A stretch of 16,465 nt of DNA from an uncultured Prevotella sp. (GCA_934120735.1 CAKOVA010000045.1:1-16465), one strand, 5' to 3'. Counted from the stretch's first letter, positions 8,785 through 16,465 are shown. The notes: a model not told the origin generated them from the letters alone. Program-made: numbers and translations.

Positions 8785-8791
8785 GTTTAAG

Positions 8792-10087
8792 ATGACATAC
8801 GAAGAAACAATTGATTACCTTTTTCACGCAACCCCTGTGTTTGAAAATGTGGGCGCATCGGCCTACAAAGAAGGCTTAACAAATACATTGGCACTGGATG
8901 AGCATTTTAATCATCCACACAGACAATATAAGACTATTCATGTAGCAGGCACCAATGGCAAGGGATCATGCTCGCATACACTAGCCTCGATTCTGCAAGC
9001 AGAAGGGTATAAAGTAGGACTTTACACCTCTCCTCACCTCATTGATTTCAGGGAACGCATACGCGTCAACGGCCAATGTATTGACCAAGAACGCGTGATT
9101 AGATTTGTAGAAGAAGAAAGAAGTTTCTTTGAACCCCTTCATCCCTCGTTCTTTGAACTGACAACAGCACTGGCATTTACATATTTTGCAGAACAAAAAG
9201 TTGATGTTGCGGTTATAGAAGTGGGACTGGGAGGTAGGCTCGATTGTACCAACATCATCACCCCTATCCTATCCATCATTACCAACATCAGTCTGGATCA
9301 CACCCAGTTTCTGGGCAACACGCTGCCATTAATTGCCAAAGAAAAAGCCGGTATCATCAAAAACCACATTCCTGTGGTGGTGGGTGAGACAACGGCAGAG
9401 ACGAAAAACGTGTTTGAAGAAGTTGCAAACCAACATGAAGCTCCCCTTATTTTCGCAGAAGATAACAATGAAATCATCGCCTCAAGGTATGATAATGCGT
9501 TGCAAGAAAGAATTTATGACACGCAGTCATTCGGAGAAATTCATGGTGACTTGATGGGAAATTATCAAGACAAAAACGCCAACACCGTCTTGAATGCAGT
9601 GAAAGTGCTGAAAAACTACGACCTCATCAAGTTGTCAGACAACAGTATTCGCCAAGGCTTCAAACAGGTTTCGACCACCACTGGACTACTGGGAAGATGG
9701 CAATGCATTCAAAAGTCGCCGGCAACCTATTGTGACACGGGACACAATGTTGGCGGTTGGACTTATCTGAGCCAACAATTGGCGCAACAAGATTGTGCGC
9801 AAATGAGAATTGTATTCGGCATGGTGGACGATAAAGACCTGTCAACAATCATGAAAATGTTGCCCAAGAATACACAATACTATTGGACACAACCTGCATG
9901 TCAACGCGCTTTTCCTGTTGAAAAAGTTGCACAATTAGGTCGTGAAAACCATCTCCATGGAAAAGCGTTCCCAACCGTGAAGGAAGCATACCAAGCTGCC
10001 ATGCATGACGCAGATGCACAGGATTTCATTTTCATCGGTGGAAGTAGTTATGTGGTAGCCGATTTATTAACCTTTCTCAAACAATGA
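8792..10087 (+). CDS. folC: Bifunctional folylpolyglutamate / dihydrofolate synthase
   Basis: A 431-residue Mur-ligase-type enzyme that adds glutamate to folates in the cytoplasm and, in bifunctional forms, also makes dihydrofolate from dihydropteroate. Motifs: P-loop GTNGKGS (53-59), YTSPHLIDFRERIRVNG (78-94), VIEVGLGGRLDCTNI, ITNISLDHTQFLG and KEKAGIIK. The C-terminal domain has CDTGHNVGGW, the place of the usual DGAHN motif. I chose the ATG at 8792 over a TTG at 8783 because the TTG lies in the T-run of the dnaJ terminator. The start is so close to the terminator that either read-through supplies the mRNA or a promoter lies inside dnaJ; no -7 box is visible nearby. Confidence 0.94.
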   Translation: MTYEETIDYLFHATPVFENVGASAYKEGLTNTLALDEHFNHPHRQYKTIHVAGTNGKGSCSHTLASILQAEGYKVGLYTSPHLIDFRERIRVNGQCIDQERVIRFVEEERSFFEPLHPSFFELTTALAFTYFAEQKVDVAVIEVGLGGRLDCTNIITPILSIITNISLDHTQFLGNTLPLIAKEKAGIIKNHIPVVVGETTAETKNVFEEVANQHEAPLIFAEDNNEIIASRYDNALQERIYDTQSFGEIHGDLMGNYQDKNANTVLNAVKVLKNYDLIKLSDNSIRQGFKQVSTTTGLLGRWQCIQKSPATYCDTGHNVGGWTYLSQQLAQQDCAQMRIVFGMVDDKDLSTIMKMLPKNTQYYWTQPACQRAFPVEKVAQLGRENHLHGKAFPTVKEAYQAAMHDADAQDFIFIGGSSYVVADLLTFLKQ

Positions 10088-10111
10088 CACTTTAATAGAT
10101 TTTAACACCAA

Positions 10112-10134
10112 AAGTCAATGTTTTTTTATGACTT
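10112..10134. promoter_or_regulatory. Inverted repeat next to the gal promoter, possible operator
   Basis: AAGTCA (10112-10117) and TGACTT (10129-10134) are complementary arms 11 bases apart, ending 3 bases before the -33 TTTG. The T-run is in the loop and not after the stem, so it does not look like a folC terminator. The position would suit an activator site. Short arms make chance possible. Confidence 0.35.
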
Positions 10135-10137
10135 AAG

Positions 10138-10169
10138 TTTGTCATATTCATTTTTTTTCAGTTACTTTG
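10138..10169 (+). promoter_or_regulatory. Promoter of the galactose operon
   Basis: TTTG (10138-10141), a 20-base spacer and TTACTTTG (10162-10169) fit the Bacteroidota promoter pattern, with one departure in the -7 box. Transcription would begin near 10176, leaving a leader of about 25 bases before the ATG at 10202. Confidence 0.6.
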
Positions 10170-10201
10170 CAAAAGCATCAAGTAACTAAAAACTTATTTT
10201 T

Positions 10202-11293
10202 ATGACGAACACAACAGAAACAGAAAACCTCTGTGGATTGAAGTCCAAGGATTTTCAAACCACCATAGACGGAAAAAATACAGATCTTTATATTCTCAAA
10301 AATAATGTTGGCAACGAAATAGCCATCACCAACTACGGGGGTGCCATCGTTGCCATCATGGTTCCTGACAAAGAAGGTAAACTCGCCAACGTCATTCAAG
10401 GACATGATAACATCCAGGATGTCATTGATTCACCTGAACCTTACCTGTCTACTTTGATTGGGCGATATGGTAATCGCATCGCAAAAGGTAAATTTCATTT
10501 GCATGGCAAGGAATATCACTTGCCCATCAACAATGGTCCAAATTGCCTTCATGGGGGCATCAAAGGGTTCAATGCCCGAGTTTGGGATGCCCTTCAGATG
10601 GATGATCAAACCCTGGTTCTTAAATATATAAGTCCTTATGGCGAAGAAGGCTTTTCAGGAGAATTAAGGACAACGGTTGTGTATTCGTTCAATGATGACA
10701 ATGAACTGTCGATAGAATACATGTCGACCACCAATAAAAAGACAATTATCAACCTCACCAGCCATGGCTTTTTCTCACTGCCAGGCATCGCAAATCCTAC
10801 TCCTACAATTGAAAACCAGATTTGCGAAATCAATGCAGATTATTATATTCCAATCGATGACACCTCTATTCCCACGGGTGAAATTCGATTTGTAGAAGGA
10901 ACACCATTTGACTTCCGCCAGCCTAAGCCCATCGGTCAAGACATAGAAGCAGACGACGTGCAAATCAAAAATGGTGCCGGATATGATCATTGCTTCGTGT
11001 TGAATAAGAAAGAAGAAGGTGAACTAAGCTTTGCAGCCAGATTGACAGATCCTAAGAGCGGCCGCATCATGGAAATGTATACCACCGAACCAGGCGTACA
11101 ATTGTACACAGACAACTGGGCTGACGGATACAAAGGGCAGCATGGTGCTACATTCCCACGCCGCAGTGCCGTTTGTTTCGAGGCACAACATTTCCCCGAT
11201 TCTCCCAACCATCCTTATTTCCCATCAGTGGTATTGAAACCTAACCAAGAATATAAGCAAAAGACTGTTTATAAGTTTTATACGCAGAAATAA
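10202..11293 (+). CDS. galM: Aldose 1-epimerase (mutarotase), cytoplasmic
   Basis: A 363-residue GalM that interconverts alpha and beta anomers of galactose or glucose, supplying the alpha form to galactokinase. There is no signal peptide. Active-site residues are visible: Arg 92 in GRYGNRIAKG, His 117 in NCLHGG, His 188 in NLTSHGFFSL, Asp 262 in GYDHCFVLN and the catalytic base Glu 296 in TTEPGVQLYT. It ends with the usual PRRSAVCFEAQHFPDSPN block. First gene after a good promoter; the MFS transporter gene starts 50 bases after its stop with no terminator between, so they are co-transcribed. It is paralogous to the lipoprotein epimerase at 13989. Confidence 0.95.
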   Translation: MTNTTETENLCGLKSKDFQTTIDGKNTDLYILKNNVGNEIAITNYGGAIVAIMVPDKEGKLANVIQGHDNIQDVIDSPEPYLSTLIGRYGNRIAKGKFHLHGKEYHLPINNGPNCLHGGIKGFNARVWDALQMDDQTLVLKYISPYGEEGFSGELRTTVVYSFNDDNELSIEYMSTTNKKTIINLTSHGFFSLPGIANPTPTIENQICEINADYYIPIDDTSIPTGEIRFVEGTPFDFRQPKPIGQDIEADDVQIKNGAGYDHCFVLNKKEEGELSFAARLTDPKSGRIMEMYTTEPGVQLYTDNWADGYKGQHGATFPRRSAVCFEAQHFPDSPNHPYFPSVVLKPNQEYKQKTVYKFYTQK

Positions 11294-11343
11294 GCCAGGA
11301 AGAAATATCCAAAACAACTAATAAAAAAATCTTTCAACTAAAA

Positions 11344-12627
11344 ATGGAACAACAGACAAACAAAAATGGCGTCATTGTTGCGATTATTTCAATGATGTTC
11401 CTCTTTGCTATGATTTCATTCGTAACCAATCTTGCAGCACCATTCGGAAACATTTGGGGTAAAACCTACTCTTGGGCTGGTATGGTTGGTAACTTAATGA
11501 ACTTCTTGGCTTATCTTTTCATGGGAATTCCAGCAGGCAAGATGCTCGTGAAATACGGTTACAAGAAAACCGCTTTGATTGCTATCGCAGTAGGTTTCGT
11601 CGGCTTGTTTGTACAATATTTATCTAGTATGTTTGGCGGTAGCAGTGAGATGTTCAGCGTTCAGGGACAGCCTGTCATGTTCAACTTCATCGTCTACTTG
11701 TTAGGTGCGTTCATTTGCGGATTCTGTGTATGTATGTTAAACACGGTGGTGAACCCTATGTTGAACCTTCTTGGCGGAGGCGGTAACCGTGGAAACCAAC
11801 TCATCCAAACCGGAGGAACATTAAACTCACTCGCAGCAACACTCACCCCGTTCTTTGTTGGTGTGCTCATTGGTCAAGTTACCGACAAGACCAGCATGTC
11901 TGACGTCACTCCCTTGCTTTGGGTTGCCATGGGCGTGTTTGCCGTTACCTTCCTCATCATCTCATTCGTAGCCATTCCAGAACCACAGTCAACCGCTCCA
12001 GGCGTTAAGTCTGAATACAGTCCATGGAACTTCCGCCACTTTATCCTCGGCGTGATTGCCATTTTCTTCTATGTGGGAATTGAAGTGGGTATTCCAGCTG
12101 AATTGAATTTCTACATCACCAAACTTGATTTCCCCGGTGCGGCAGCTGTAGCGGGTGGCATCGTAGCCATCTATTGGTTGTTGATGCTCGTTGGCCGTTT
12201 CGTCAGCAGTTTCATCAGTGGTAAAGTATCCTCACGCACACAGATGATTTTCACCTCATCATTGGCCATCATCCTTTTATTGATTGCCATTGTGCTCCCC
12301 GAGAGTTCTGCCGTGTCATTCCGTGGCTCTGAAGTACCCATCAAATGCTTCTTCATCATTTCATGTGGTATCTGTACCTCAATCATGTGGGGCTGTATCT
12401 TCAACCTAGCAACAGAAGGTCTGGGTAAATACACGGCCGCAGCGTCAGGTATCTTTATGATGATGGTTGTTGGTGGTGGTGTGATGCCATTCATCCAAGA
12501 CCAGATTGCAACCAGCCTCAACGATTACATTGCCAGCTACTGGCTTGTCATCGCCATGCTCGCATACCTACTCTACTACGCTCTGGTAGGGTGCAAGAAC
12601 GTCAACAAAGACATACCTGTAGAATAA
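11344..12627 (+). CDS. MFS sugar transporter, probably galactose/glucose:H+ symporter
   Basis: A 427-residue inner-membrane protein with about 12 hydrophobic helices. The segment around residues 55-80 (MGIPAGKMLVKYGYKKTALI) holds the MFS loop 2-3 motif in a form seen in Bacteroidota sugar transporters. The stretch NTVVNPMLNLLGGGGNRGNQ, followed by GTLNSLAATLTPFFVGVLIG, resembles the FHS (fucose-galactose-glucose:H+ symporter) subfamily. Its place between mutarotase and galactokinase genes, an order I recall from Bacteroides, makes galactose or glucose the likely substrate; specificity cannot be read from the sequence. A strong hairpin terminator follows 12 bases after the stop. Confidence 0.85.
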   Translation: MEQQTNKNGVIVAIISMMFLFAMISFVTNLAAPFGNIWGKTYSWAGMVGNLMNFLAYLFMGIPAGKMLVKYGYKKTALIAIAVGFVGLFVQYLSSMFGGSSEMFSVQGQPVMFNFIVYLLGAFICGFCVCMLNTVVNPMLNLLGGGGNRGNQLIQTGGTLNSLAATLTPFFVGVLIGQVTDKTSMSDVTPLLWVAMGVFAVTFLIISFVAIPEPQSTAPGVKSEYSPWNFRHFILGVIAIFFYVGIEVGIPAELNFYITKLDFPGAAAVAGGIVAIYWLLMLVGRFVSSFISGKVSSRTQMIFTSSLAIILLLIAIVLPESSAVSFRGSEVPIKCFFIISCGICTSIMWGCIFNLATEGLGKYTAAASGIFMMMVVGGGVMPFIQDQIATSLNDYIASYWLVIAMLAYLLYYALVGCKNVNKDIPVE

Positions 12628-12639
12628 TAAGCAACAAAG

Positions 12640-12682
12640 AATGCTGAATGCTTATCCCAGATAAGTACATTCAGCATTTTTT
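12640..12682 (+). terminator. Intrinsic terminator / attenuator between transporter and galK
   Basis: AATGCTGAATG (12640-12650) pairs perfectly with CATTCAGCATT (12668-12678), and an inner CTTAT/ATAAG (12651-12655 / 12661-12665) extends the hairpin. The T-run overlaps the base of the right arm (12677-12682). It lies 46 bases before the galK ATG; I see no clear promoter after it. Confidence 0.85.
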
Positions 12683-12728
12683 ATGATAAAACATTTTTTA
12701 GATTATAAACCCCTAAACCCTATTAATT

Positions 12729-13892
12729 ATGATGGACATAGATCATGTAAGAAGTCGCTTCATCAAGCACTTTGATGGTAAAACAGGAAATATTTATTTC
12801 TCACCAGGTCGTATTAATTTAATTGGCGAACATACAGATTATAACGGTGGATTCGTATTTCCTGGCGCAGTAGACAAGGGAATCATGGCTGAAGTTCGCC
12901 CCAATGGTACCAATACGGTCATGTGCTACGCTATAGATATGAAAGACCGTGTAGAGTTTAAGGTAGACGATCCCCAAGGTCCCCGAACCAGTTGGGCGCG
13001 CTATATCTACGGCATGGTGCAAGAAATGAAGAAACTTGGCGTCGACGTAAAAGGTTTCAACACCGCTTTCTCTGGCGTTGTGCCACTTGGTGCCGGAATG
13101 TCTTCCTCAGCTGCTTTGGAAAGCTGTTTCGCCTTTGCCTTGAATGATTTATTTGGTGAGAACAAAGTGTCCAAGTGGGACATGGCTTTGGCAGGACAAG
13201 CTACAGAGCACAAGTATGTAGGCGTTAACTGTGGCATCATGGATCAGTTTGCCAGTGTCTTCGGACAAGAGGGTAAGCTCATGCGCCTCGACTGCCGTAG
13301 TCGTGAGTTCGAATACTTCCCATTCAACCCAGAGGGCTACAGACTCATGCTCGTCAACTCATGCGTGAAACACGAATTAGTAGGTTCGCCATACAACGAC
13401 CGTCGCAAATCCTGCGAGAATGTCGTAAAACACATTGCAGCCAAGTACCCCAATGAGAAATTTGAAACCCTGCGCGACTGCACATGGGAGCAATTAGAAG
13501 CCGTGAAAGCCGAAGTTGGTGAGGAAGATTACAACCGCGCCCGTTTCGTACTGGGTGAGAAAGACCGCGTGCTGGCCGTTTGCGATGCATTGGAAGCTGG
13601 CGACTATGAAACGGTGGGTAAGAAGATGTACGAAACCCATGAAGGCCTGAGCAAGGACTATGAGGTATCTTGCGAAGAGCTGGATTTCCTCAATGATGTT
13701 GCCAAAGAGAACGGCGTAACCGGCAGTCGTATCATGGGTGGCGGCTTCGGTGGCTGCACCATCAACCTGGTTAAGGATGAAATTCATGACAAGTTCGCGG
13801 CCGATGTCACAGAAAAGTATCTTGCTAAATTCGGCAAGAAACCAGAAATCTATGACGTAGTGATCAGCCAGGGCTCTCACAAAGTATGCTAA
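12729..13892 (+). CDS. galK: Galactokinase
   Basis: A 387-residue GHMP kinase that phosphorylates alpha-D-galactose to galactose 1-phosphate with ATP. The galactokinase signature GRINLIGEHTDYNGG is at 27-41 (Arg 28, Glu 34, His 35, Asp 37 contact the sugar). The ATP-binding GHMP loop PLGAGMSSSAALE is at 119-131, the catalytic base is Asp 172 in CGIMDQFAS, and the third motif GSRIMGGGFGGCTIN lies near the C terminus. Length matches E. coli GalK (382). The second Met is an alternative start. The gene is flanked by hairpin terminators on both sides, so its expression may rely on partial read-through from the upstream genes or on an unrecognised promoter. Confidence 0.97.
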   Translation: MMDIDHVRSRFIKHFDGKTGNIYFSPGRINLIGEHTDYNGGFVFPGAVDKGIMAEVRPNGTNTVMCYAIDMKDRVEFKVDDPQGPRTSWARYIYGMVQEMKKLGVDVKGFNTAFSGVVPLGAGMSSSAALESCFAFALNDLFGENKVSKWDMALAGQATEHKYVGVNCGIMDQFASVFGQEGKLMRLDCRSREFEYFPFNPEGYRLMLVNSCVKHELVGSPYNDRRKSCENVVKHIAAKYPNEKFETLRDCTWEQLEAVKAEVGEEDYNRARFVLGEKDRVLAVCDALEAGDYETVGKKMYETHEGLSKDYEVSCEELDFLNDVAKENGVTGSRIMGGGFGGCTINLVKDEIHDKFAADVTEKYLAKFGKKPEIYDVVISQGSHKVC

Positions 13893-13904
13893 TTGATAAC
13901 AAAT

Positions 13905-13945
13905 AAAGATACCTGTTATCAACATTGTGATAACAGGTATCTTTT
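13905..13945 (+). terminator. Intrinsic terminator after galK
   Basis: AAAGATACCTGTTATCA (13905-13921) and TGATAACAGGTATCTTT (13928-13944) form a perfect 17-bp stem with a 6-base loop, with a T-run at the end of the right arm. The A-run at the base of the left arm would also allow termination of transcripts from the right. Confidence 0.93.
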
Positions 13946-13988
13946 TGTTTTTTATTCATTCAAAACAAATATTCCAAAATCATCCAAG

Positions 13989-15155
13989 ATGAAACTAACT
14001 AAAGGATTATTCGCAGGCACAGCTTTTGCCATGGCACTGTTTTCTGCTTGCTCATCCAATGACAACAATAATTTAACTGCTTCTGGTTTAGACCCTGTCA
14101 AATTCGACACAACACTCAACGAAAAACCTGTCAAGCTGTTCGTTTTAAAGAACAGCAATGACATGGAAGTTTGCGTCACAAACTTTGGTGCACGCGTTGT
14201 GTCAATCTGCGTACCCAACAAAGCCGGTGTTGCTACCGATGTAGTGTTGGGATATGACAACATTGAGCAGTATGCCGATTCTGTCAATAACGCCAGCGAT
14301 TTCGGCGCAGCCATTGGTCGTTACGCCAACCGCATCAAGCAGGGTCAAATCACGGTTGCAGGAAAGAAGATTCAATTGCCATGCAACAATTTCGGACACT
14401 GCCTGCATGGTGGTCCCTCAGGTTGGCAATATTCTGTATACGAAGGTAACCAGCTGAACGATTCAACGCTGCAGCTTGTCTTGCATTCTCCTGACGGTGA
14501 CAACAACTTCCCCGGCAATGTAACGGCAACAGTTACCTACACGGTAACCAGCGACAACACCTTGGACATGAAGTTTGAGGCCACCACCGACGCAGAAACC
14601 GTCATCAACATGACGAACCACTCGTACTTCAACCTCTCTGGCGATCCCTCAAAGGCTGGCACCAACATGGTTCTTTATGTCAATGCCGACAACTACACAC
14701 CATGCGACAGCACCTTCATGACAACTGGAGAGATTAAACCAGTTTACGGTACACCCATGGACTTCACCAAGCGTCACGCACTGTATGAAACCATCGGGGA
14801 CACTACCTTCACACAACTCAAATATGGCAGAGGGTATGACCACAACTATGTGCTCAATACCTACAAGGACGGTAAGGGTGACGACACCAAGGTGGCTGCC
14901 AGCCTGTACTCTCCCGAGTCGGGCATCTATATGGAAGTGTACACCAACGAACCAGGTATACAGGTTTATTCTGGAAACTTCCTTTCTGGCAGTGTCATCG
15001 GCAAAAAGGGCATCGCCTATCCACAGCGTGCCTCAGTTTGTTTGGAGCCCCAGAAATTCCCTGATTCTCCAAACAAGAAAGACTGGCCTTCACCTTACCT
15101 CAAGCCAGGTGAGAAATATTTCAGTCATGTTGCCTATAAGTTTAGTGTAAGATAA
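13989..15155 (+). CDS. galM: Aldose 1-epimerase (mutarotase), lipoprotein form
   Basis: A 388-residue aldose 1-epimerase with an N-terminal lipoprotein signal (MKLTKGLFAGTAFAMALFSA, then Cys 21), followed by a polar SSNDNNN tether. It should therefore work outside the inner membrane, in the periplasm or at the outer membrane, converting sugar anomers before uptake. Catalytic residues are present: His 140 in HCLHGG, His 211 in NMTNHSYFNLSG, Asp 284 in GYDHNYVLN and Glu 321 in TNEPGIQVYSG. The ATG at 13989 is chosen because a TTG 96 bases upstream lies before the galK terminator and would place the signal peptide internally. The gene has its own terminator behind it. Distinct from, but paralogous to, the cytoplasmic GalM at 10202. 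Confidence 0.93.
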   Translation: MKLTKGLFAGTAFAMALFSACSSNDNNNLTASGLDPVKFDTTLNEKPVKLFVLKNSNDMEVCVTNFGARVVSICVPNKAGVATDVVLGYDNIEQYADSVNNASDFGAAIGRYANRIKQGQITVAGKKIQLPCNNFGHCLHGGPSGWQYSVYEGNQLNDSTLQLVLHSPDGDNNFPGNVTATVTYTVTSDNTLDMKFEATTDAETVINMTNHSYFNLSGDPSKAGTNMVLYVNADNYTPCDSTFMTTGEIKPVYGTPMDFTKRHALYETIGDTTFTQLKYGRGYDHNYVLNTYKDGKGDDTKVAASLYSPESGIYMEVYTNEPGIQVYSGNFLSGSVIGKKGIAYPQRASVCLEPQKFPDSPNKKDWPSPYLKPGEKYFSHVAYKFSVR

Positions 15156-15195
15156 ACCTCGCTGCGGTAACAATGTTCCGCATCAACGCTATCAA

Positions 15196-15238
15196 GTAGG
15201 AGATAAACGCCCATCATGGAGGTTTGTCTCCTACTTTT
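15196..15238 (+). terminator. Intrinsic terminator after the lipoprotein epimerase gene
   Basis: GTAGGAGATAAAC (15196-15208) pairs with GTTTGTCTCCTAC (15222-15234) in a 13-bp stem including one T·G pair, followed by four T's. Confidence 0.85.
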
Positions 15239-15450
15239 ATGTTTGCCTCCGTCAACCGCTCCGTACTTTCGGTACAACATTTTAAGGATCGGCTCGGCCG
15301 TAATCATCTATATCTAAATGGCATCTCTCAAAGAGAATCCATCAAGTACGTATTATTAAAGATTCAGCCGAGAAGGATGCAAAGGAAGTTTAAATGGCAG
15401 ATTAAAAATATAATTTATGTTATAAAAACGCCCTGTATAGACCAGAAAAC

Positions 15451-15480
15451 TTGCACGGATGAAATATTTTACTACCTTTG
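15451..15480 (+). promoter_or_regulatory. Consensus Bacteroidota promoter
   Basis: TTG (15451-15453), a 19-base spacer and TACCTTTG (15473-15480) match the TTG/TAnnTTTG pattern fully. Transcription would start near 15487. No protein gene of normal size follows. Confidence 0.6.
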
Positions 15481-15486
15481 CATTGT

Positions 15487-15554
15487 GTTTTTCATGGTAT
15501 TAGATTATTAAGGTTAATGAAGATTGGTTGTCGTGAGACAATCAATTTTTTTTT
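15487..15554 (+). ncRNA. Candidate small RNA or attenuated leader
   Basis: The interval between the consensus promoter and a hairpin terminator predicts a transcript of about 68 nt. It contains a 5-codon frame (MVLDY, ATG at 15494) and ends in the hairpin. No homology to a known RNA family is recognised. It could be an independent small RNA or a leader whose downstream gene is lost. Confidence 0.4.
15522..15554 (+). terminator. Hairpin with GTGA tetraloop and nine T's
   Basis: GATTGGTTGTC (15522-15532) pairs with GACAATCAATT (15537-15547) using two G·T pairs, closed by a GTGA (GNRA-type) loop. T's run from 15546 to 15554. Confidence 0.75.
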
Positions 15555-16465
15555 GATAGTTCACGTTGTCAGGCTACACGGACAACAGCACGCATTCGGG
15601 AGTCCATTCTGTGAAGGCAAAGCATTTGTTTTAAAAGGTAAGACAATCACCTAATTGTCCGTTTATTTCAAAATTTTCAAGTTTCAAAATAGAAAAGACA
15701 TAATGGTTGAGGAGTGTTTTTTATGCACCTCAAAACATTAAAAACCGTTTTTTCTCTGCAACTGCATACGTTTTATCGCCCTATTATCATCAACTTGCCG
15801 TATTAGAAATAACATATTGGCTTCCAACCAATATGACTTTGTTGCATAATGGCATGCATATTGGCCGTCAATAAGCATGCTCTTGGCACAAAAAAGGATT
15901 CACATTTGAAACGAAAAAGCGCCTCATCGGAGTAACTCATTGTGCCTTAACGAAATATGAAACCAGCCTATAATTTGCATATTTGTCTCCACCCTTCCTG
16001 TTGGTTGCAAATACGCGAGTTTTGAAGCCGCTAGTAAAAATATTTCATGAAAAAGACAAACGGATTGCAGGCATGACGTGATTCATTACCACCCTACAAT
16101 TTGGAATCTGACAAAATCACACCTCTACATGACAGGTACCCCCTGCCCTCTTTTCAATGTAAAGCTCACACAACAGCAAATCCTTGATGTGCATGGTAAA
16201 TCACCCGAAAAATAATTTTATCTCTACATTGACTAACAAACACAAAAGTAGAATAATGAAAAAGATGCAATTCTTAATAACGAAAAACATACCCAAAGAG
16301 AAGAAGCTACGAAGCTTAAAGTACACTTGCTCAGCTACTTCTGTTTGGGTATGTTTGTGCCATCTACCATAGATTTGTTGTTAAATGTTTTTTGATGGCA
16401 AGAGAAAGAAAATCAATGTGTTCATTGATGGTTAATGCCCAAGGGACGTAACTTTTACCCAATCA
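15555..16465. other. Non-coding AT-rich region with short inverted repeats
   Basis: I see no convincing gene. Short frames, such as one beginning MKKMQFLITKNIPKEKK (ATG at 16257, 38 residues), have no partner family. Short inverted repeats occur: CATATTGG/CCAATATG at 15813-15835 (a further CATATTGG at 15857-15864), TTGAGG/CCTCAA near 15710-15735, and GGCACAA/TTGTGCC at 15885-15946. No tRNA, rRNA, CRISPR or insertion sequence is recognised. Confidence 0.4.

Noticed and set aside
8783..8791. TTG start for folC, three codons upstream of the ATG
   Set aside because: The codon lies in the T-run of the dnaJ terminator and adds only three residues that are not conserved in the family as I know it.
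8081..8827. 248-residue minus-strand frame opposite dnaJ
   Set aside because: It is a shadow of dnaJ codon bias; the plus-strand frame has all DnaJ motifs.
13893..13988. TTG start that would extend the lipoprotein epimerase by 32 residues
   Set aside because: The extension runs through the perfect galK terminator hairpin and would bury the lipoprotein signal peptide inside the protein.
15224..15511. 95-residue plus-strand frame
   Set aside because: It starts with TTG inside the terminator of the previous gene, has no recognisable motif, and crosses the consensus promoter and the leader of the candidate small RNA.
16184..16372. 62-residue frame containing MKKMQFLITKN
   Set aside because: The beginning resembles a typical start context, but the protein is short, has no continuation in other frames that I can support, and matches no family I know.

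Overview
The window looks like a chromosome segment of a Bacteroidota bacterium, most likely Prevotella or a close relative. The reasons are: promoter boxes of the TTG-N19/20-TAnnTTTG type, few Shine-Dalgarno sites, the neighbour order galM - MFS sugar transporter - galK, a YbiT-like ABC-F protein with a Bacteroidota-style second domain, and DUF4886 and Rhs sequences of the Bacteroidota type. The genus is inferred from general resemblance only; no database search was possible.

Left region (1-3010, all genes on the minus strand, AT-rich). This is an accessory island of small secreted lipoproteins. Three belong to one family (1-512 cut by the window edge, 857-1324, 1552-2079) and a fourth is unrelated (2341-3009). 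Two short remnants of an Rhs-type gene lie between them (1318-1524 and 2205-2354). The first and third genes sit in a ~630 bp direct duplication that is about 95% identical by eye. I read the region as a decayed polymorphic-toxin tail array in which possible immunity lipoproteins outlived the toxin tips.

Middle-left (3073-5113). A stand-alone, secreted penicillin-binding transpeptidase domain (minus strand, own promoter) is followed by a decayed intergenic zone. That zone holds four tandem 22-bp repeats and the 3' half of a DUF4886/SGNH-hydrolase gene that has lost its start.

Core housekeeping block (5179-10087, plus strand): a YbiT-like ABC-F ATPase with one intact and one degenerate ATP site, the chaperone pair grpE-dnaJ, and folC. 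Good intrinsic terminators follow the ABC-F gene and dnaJ; the second ends 7 bases before the folC ATG.

Galactose block (10138-15239, plus strand): a well-formed promoter with an adjacent inverted repeat, then cytoplasmic aldose 1-epimerase, MFS sugar transporter, hairpin terminator, galactokinase, hairpin terminator, and a second aldose 1-epimerase made as a lipoprotein, then another terminator. Together they would mutarotate galactose outside the inner membrane, import it, mutarotate it again and phosphorylate it. galT and galE are not in the window.

Right end (15240-16465) is AT-rich with no convincing protein gene. Its clearest content is a consensus promoter followed about 40 bases later by a hairpin terminator, which together predict a short RNA of about 68 nt.
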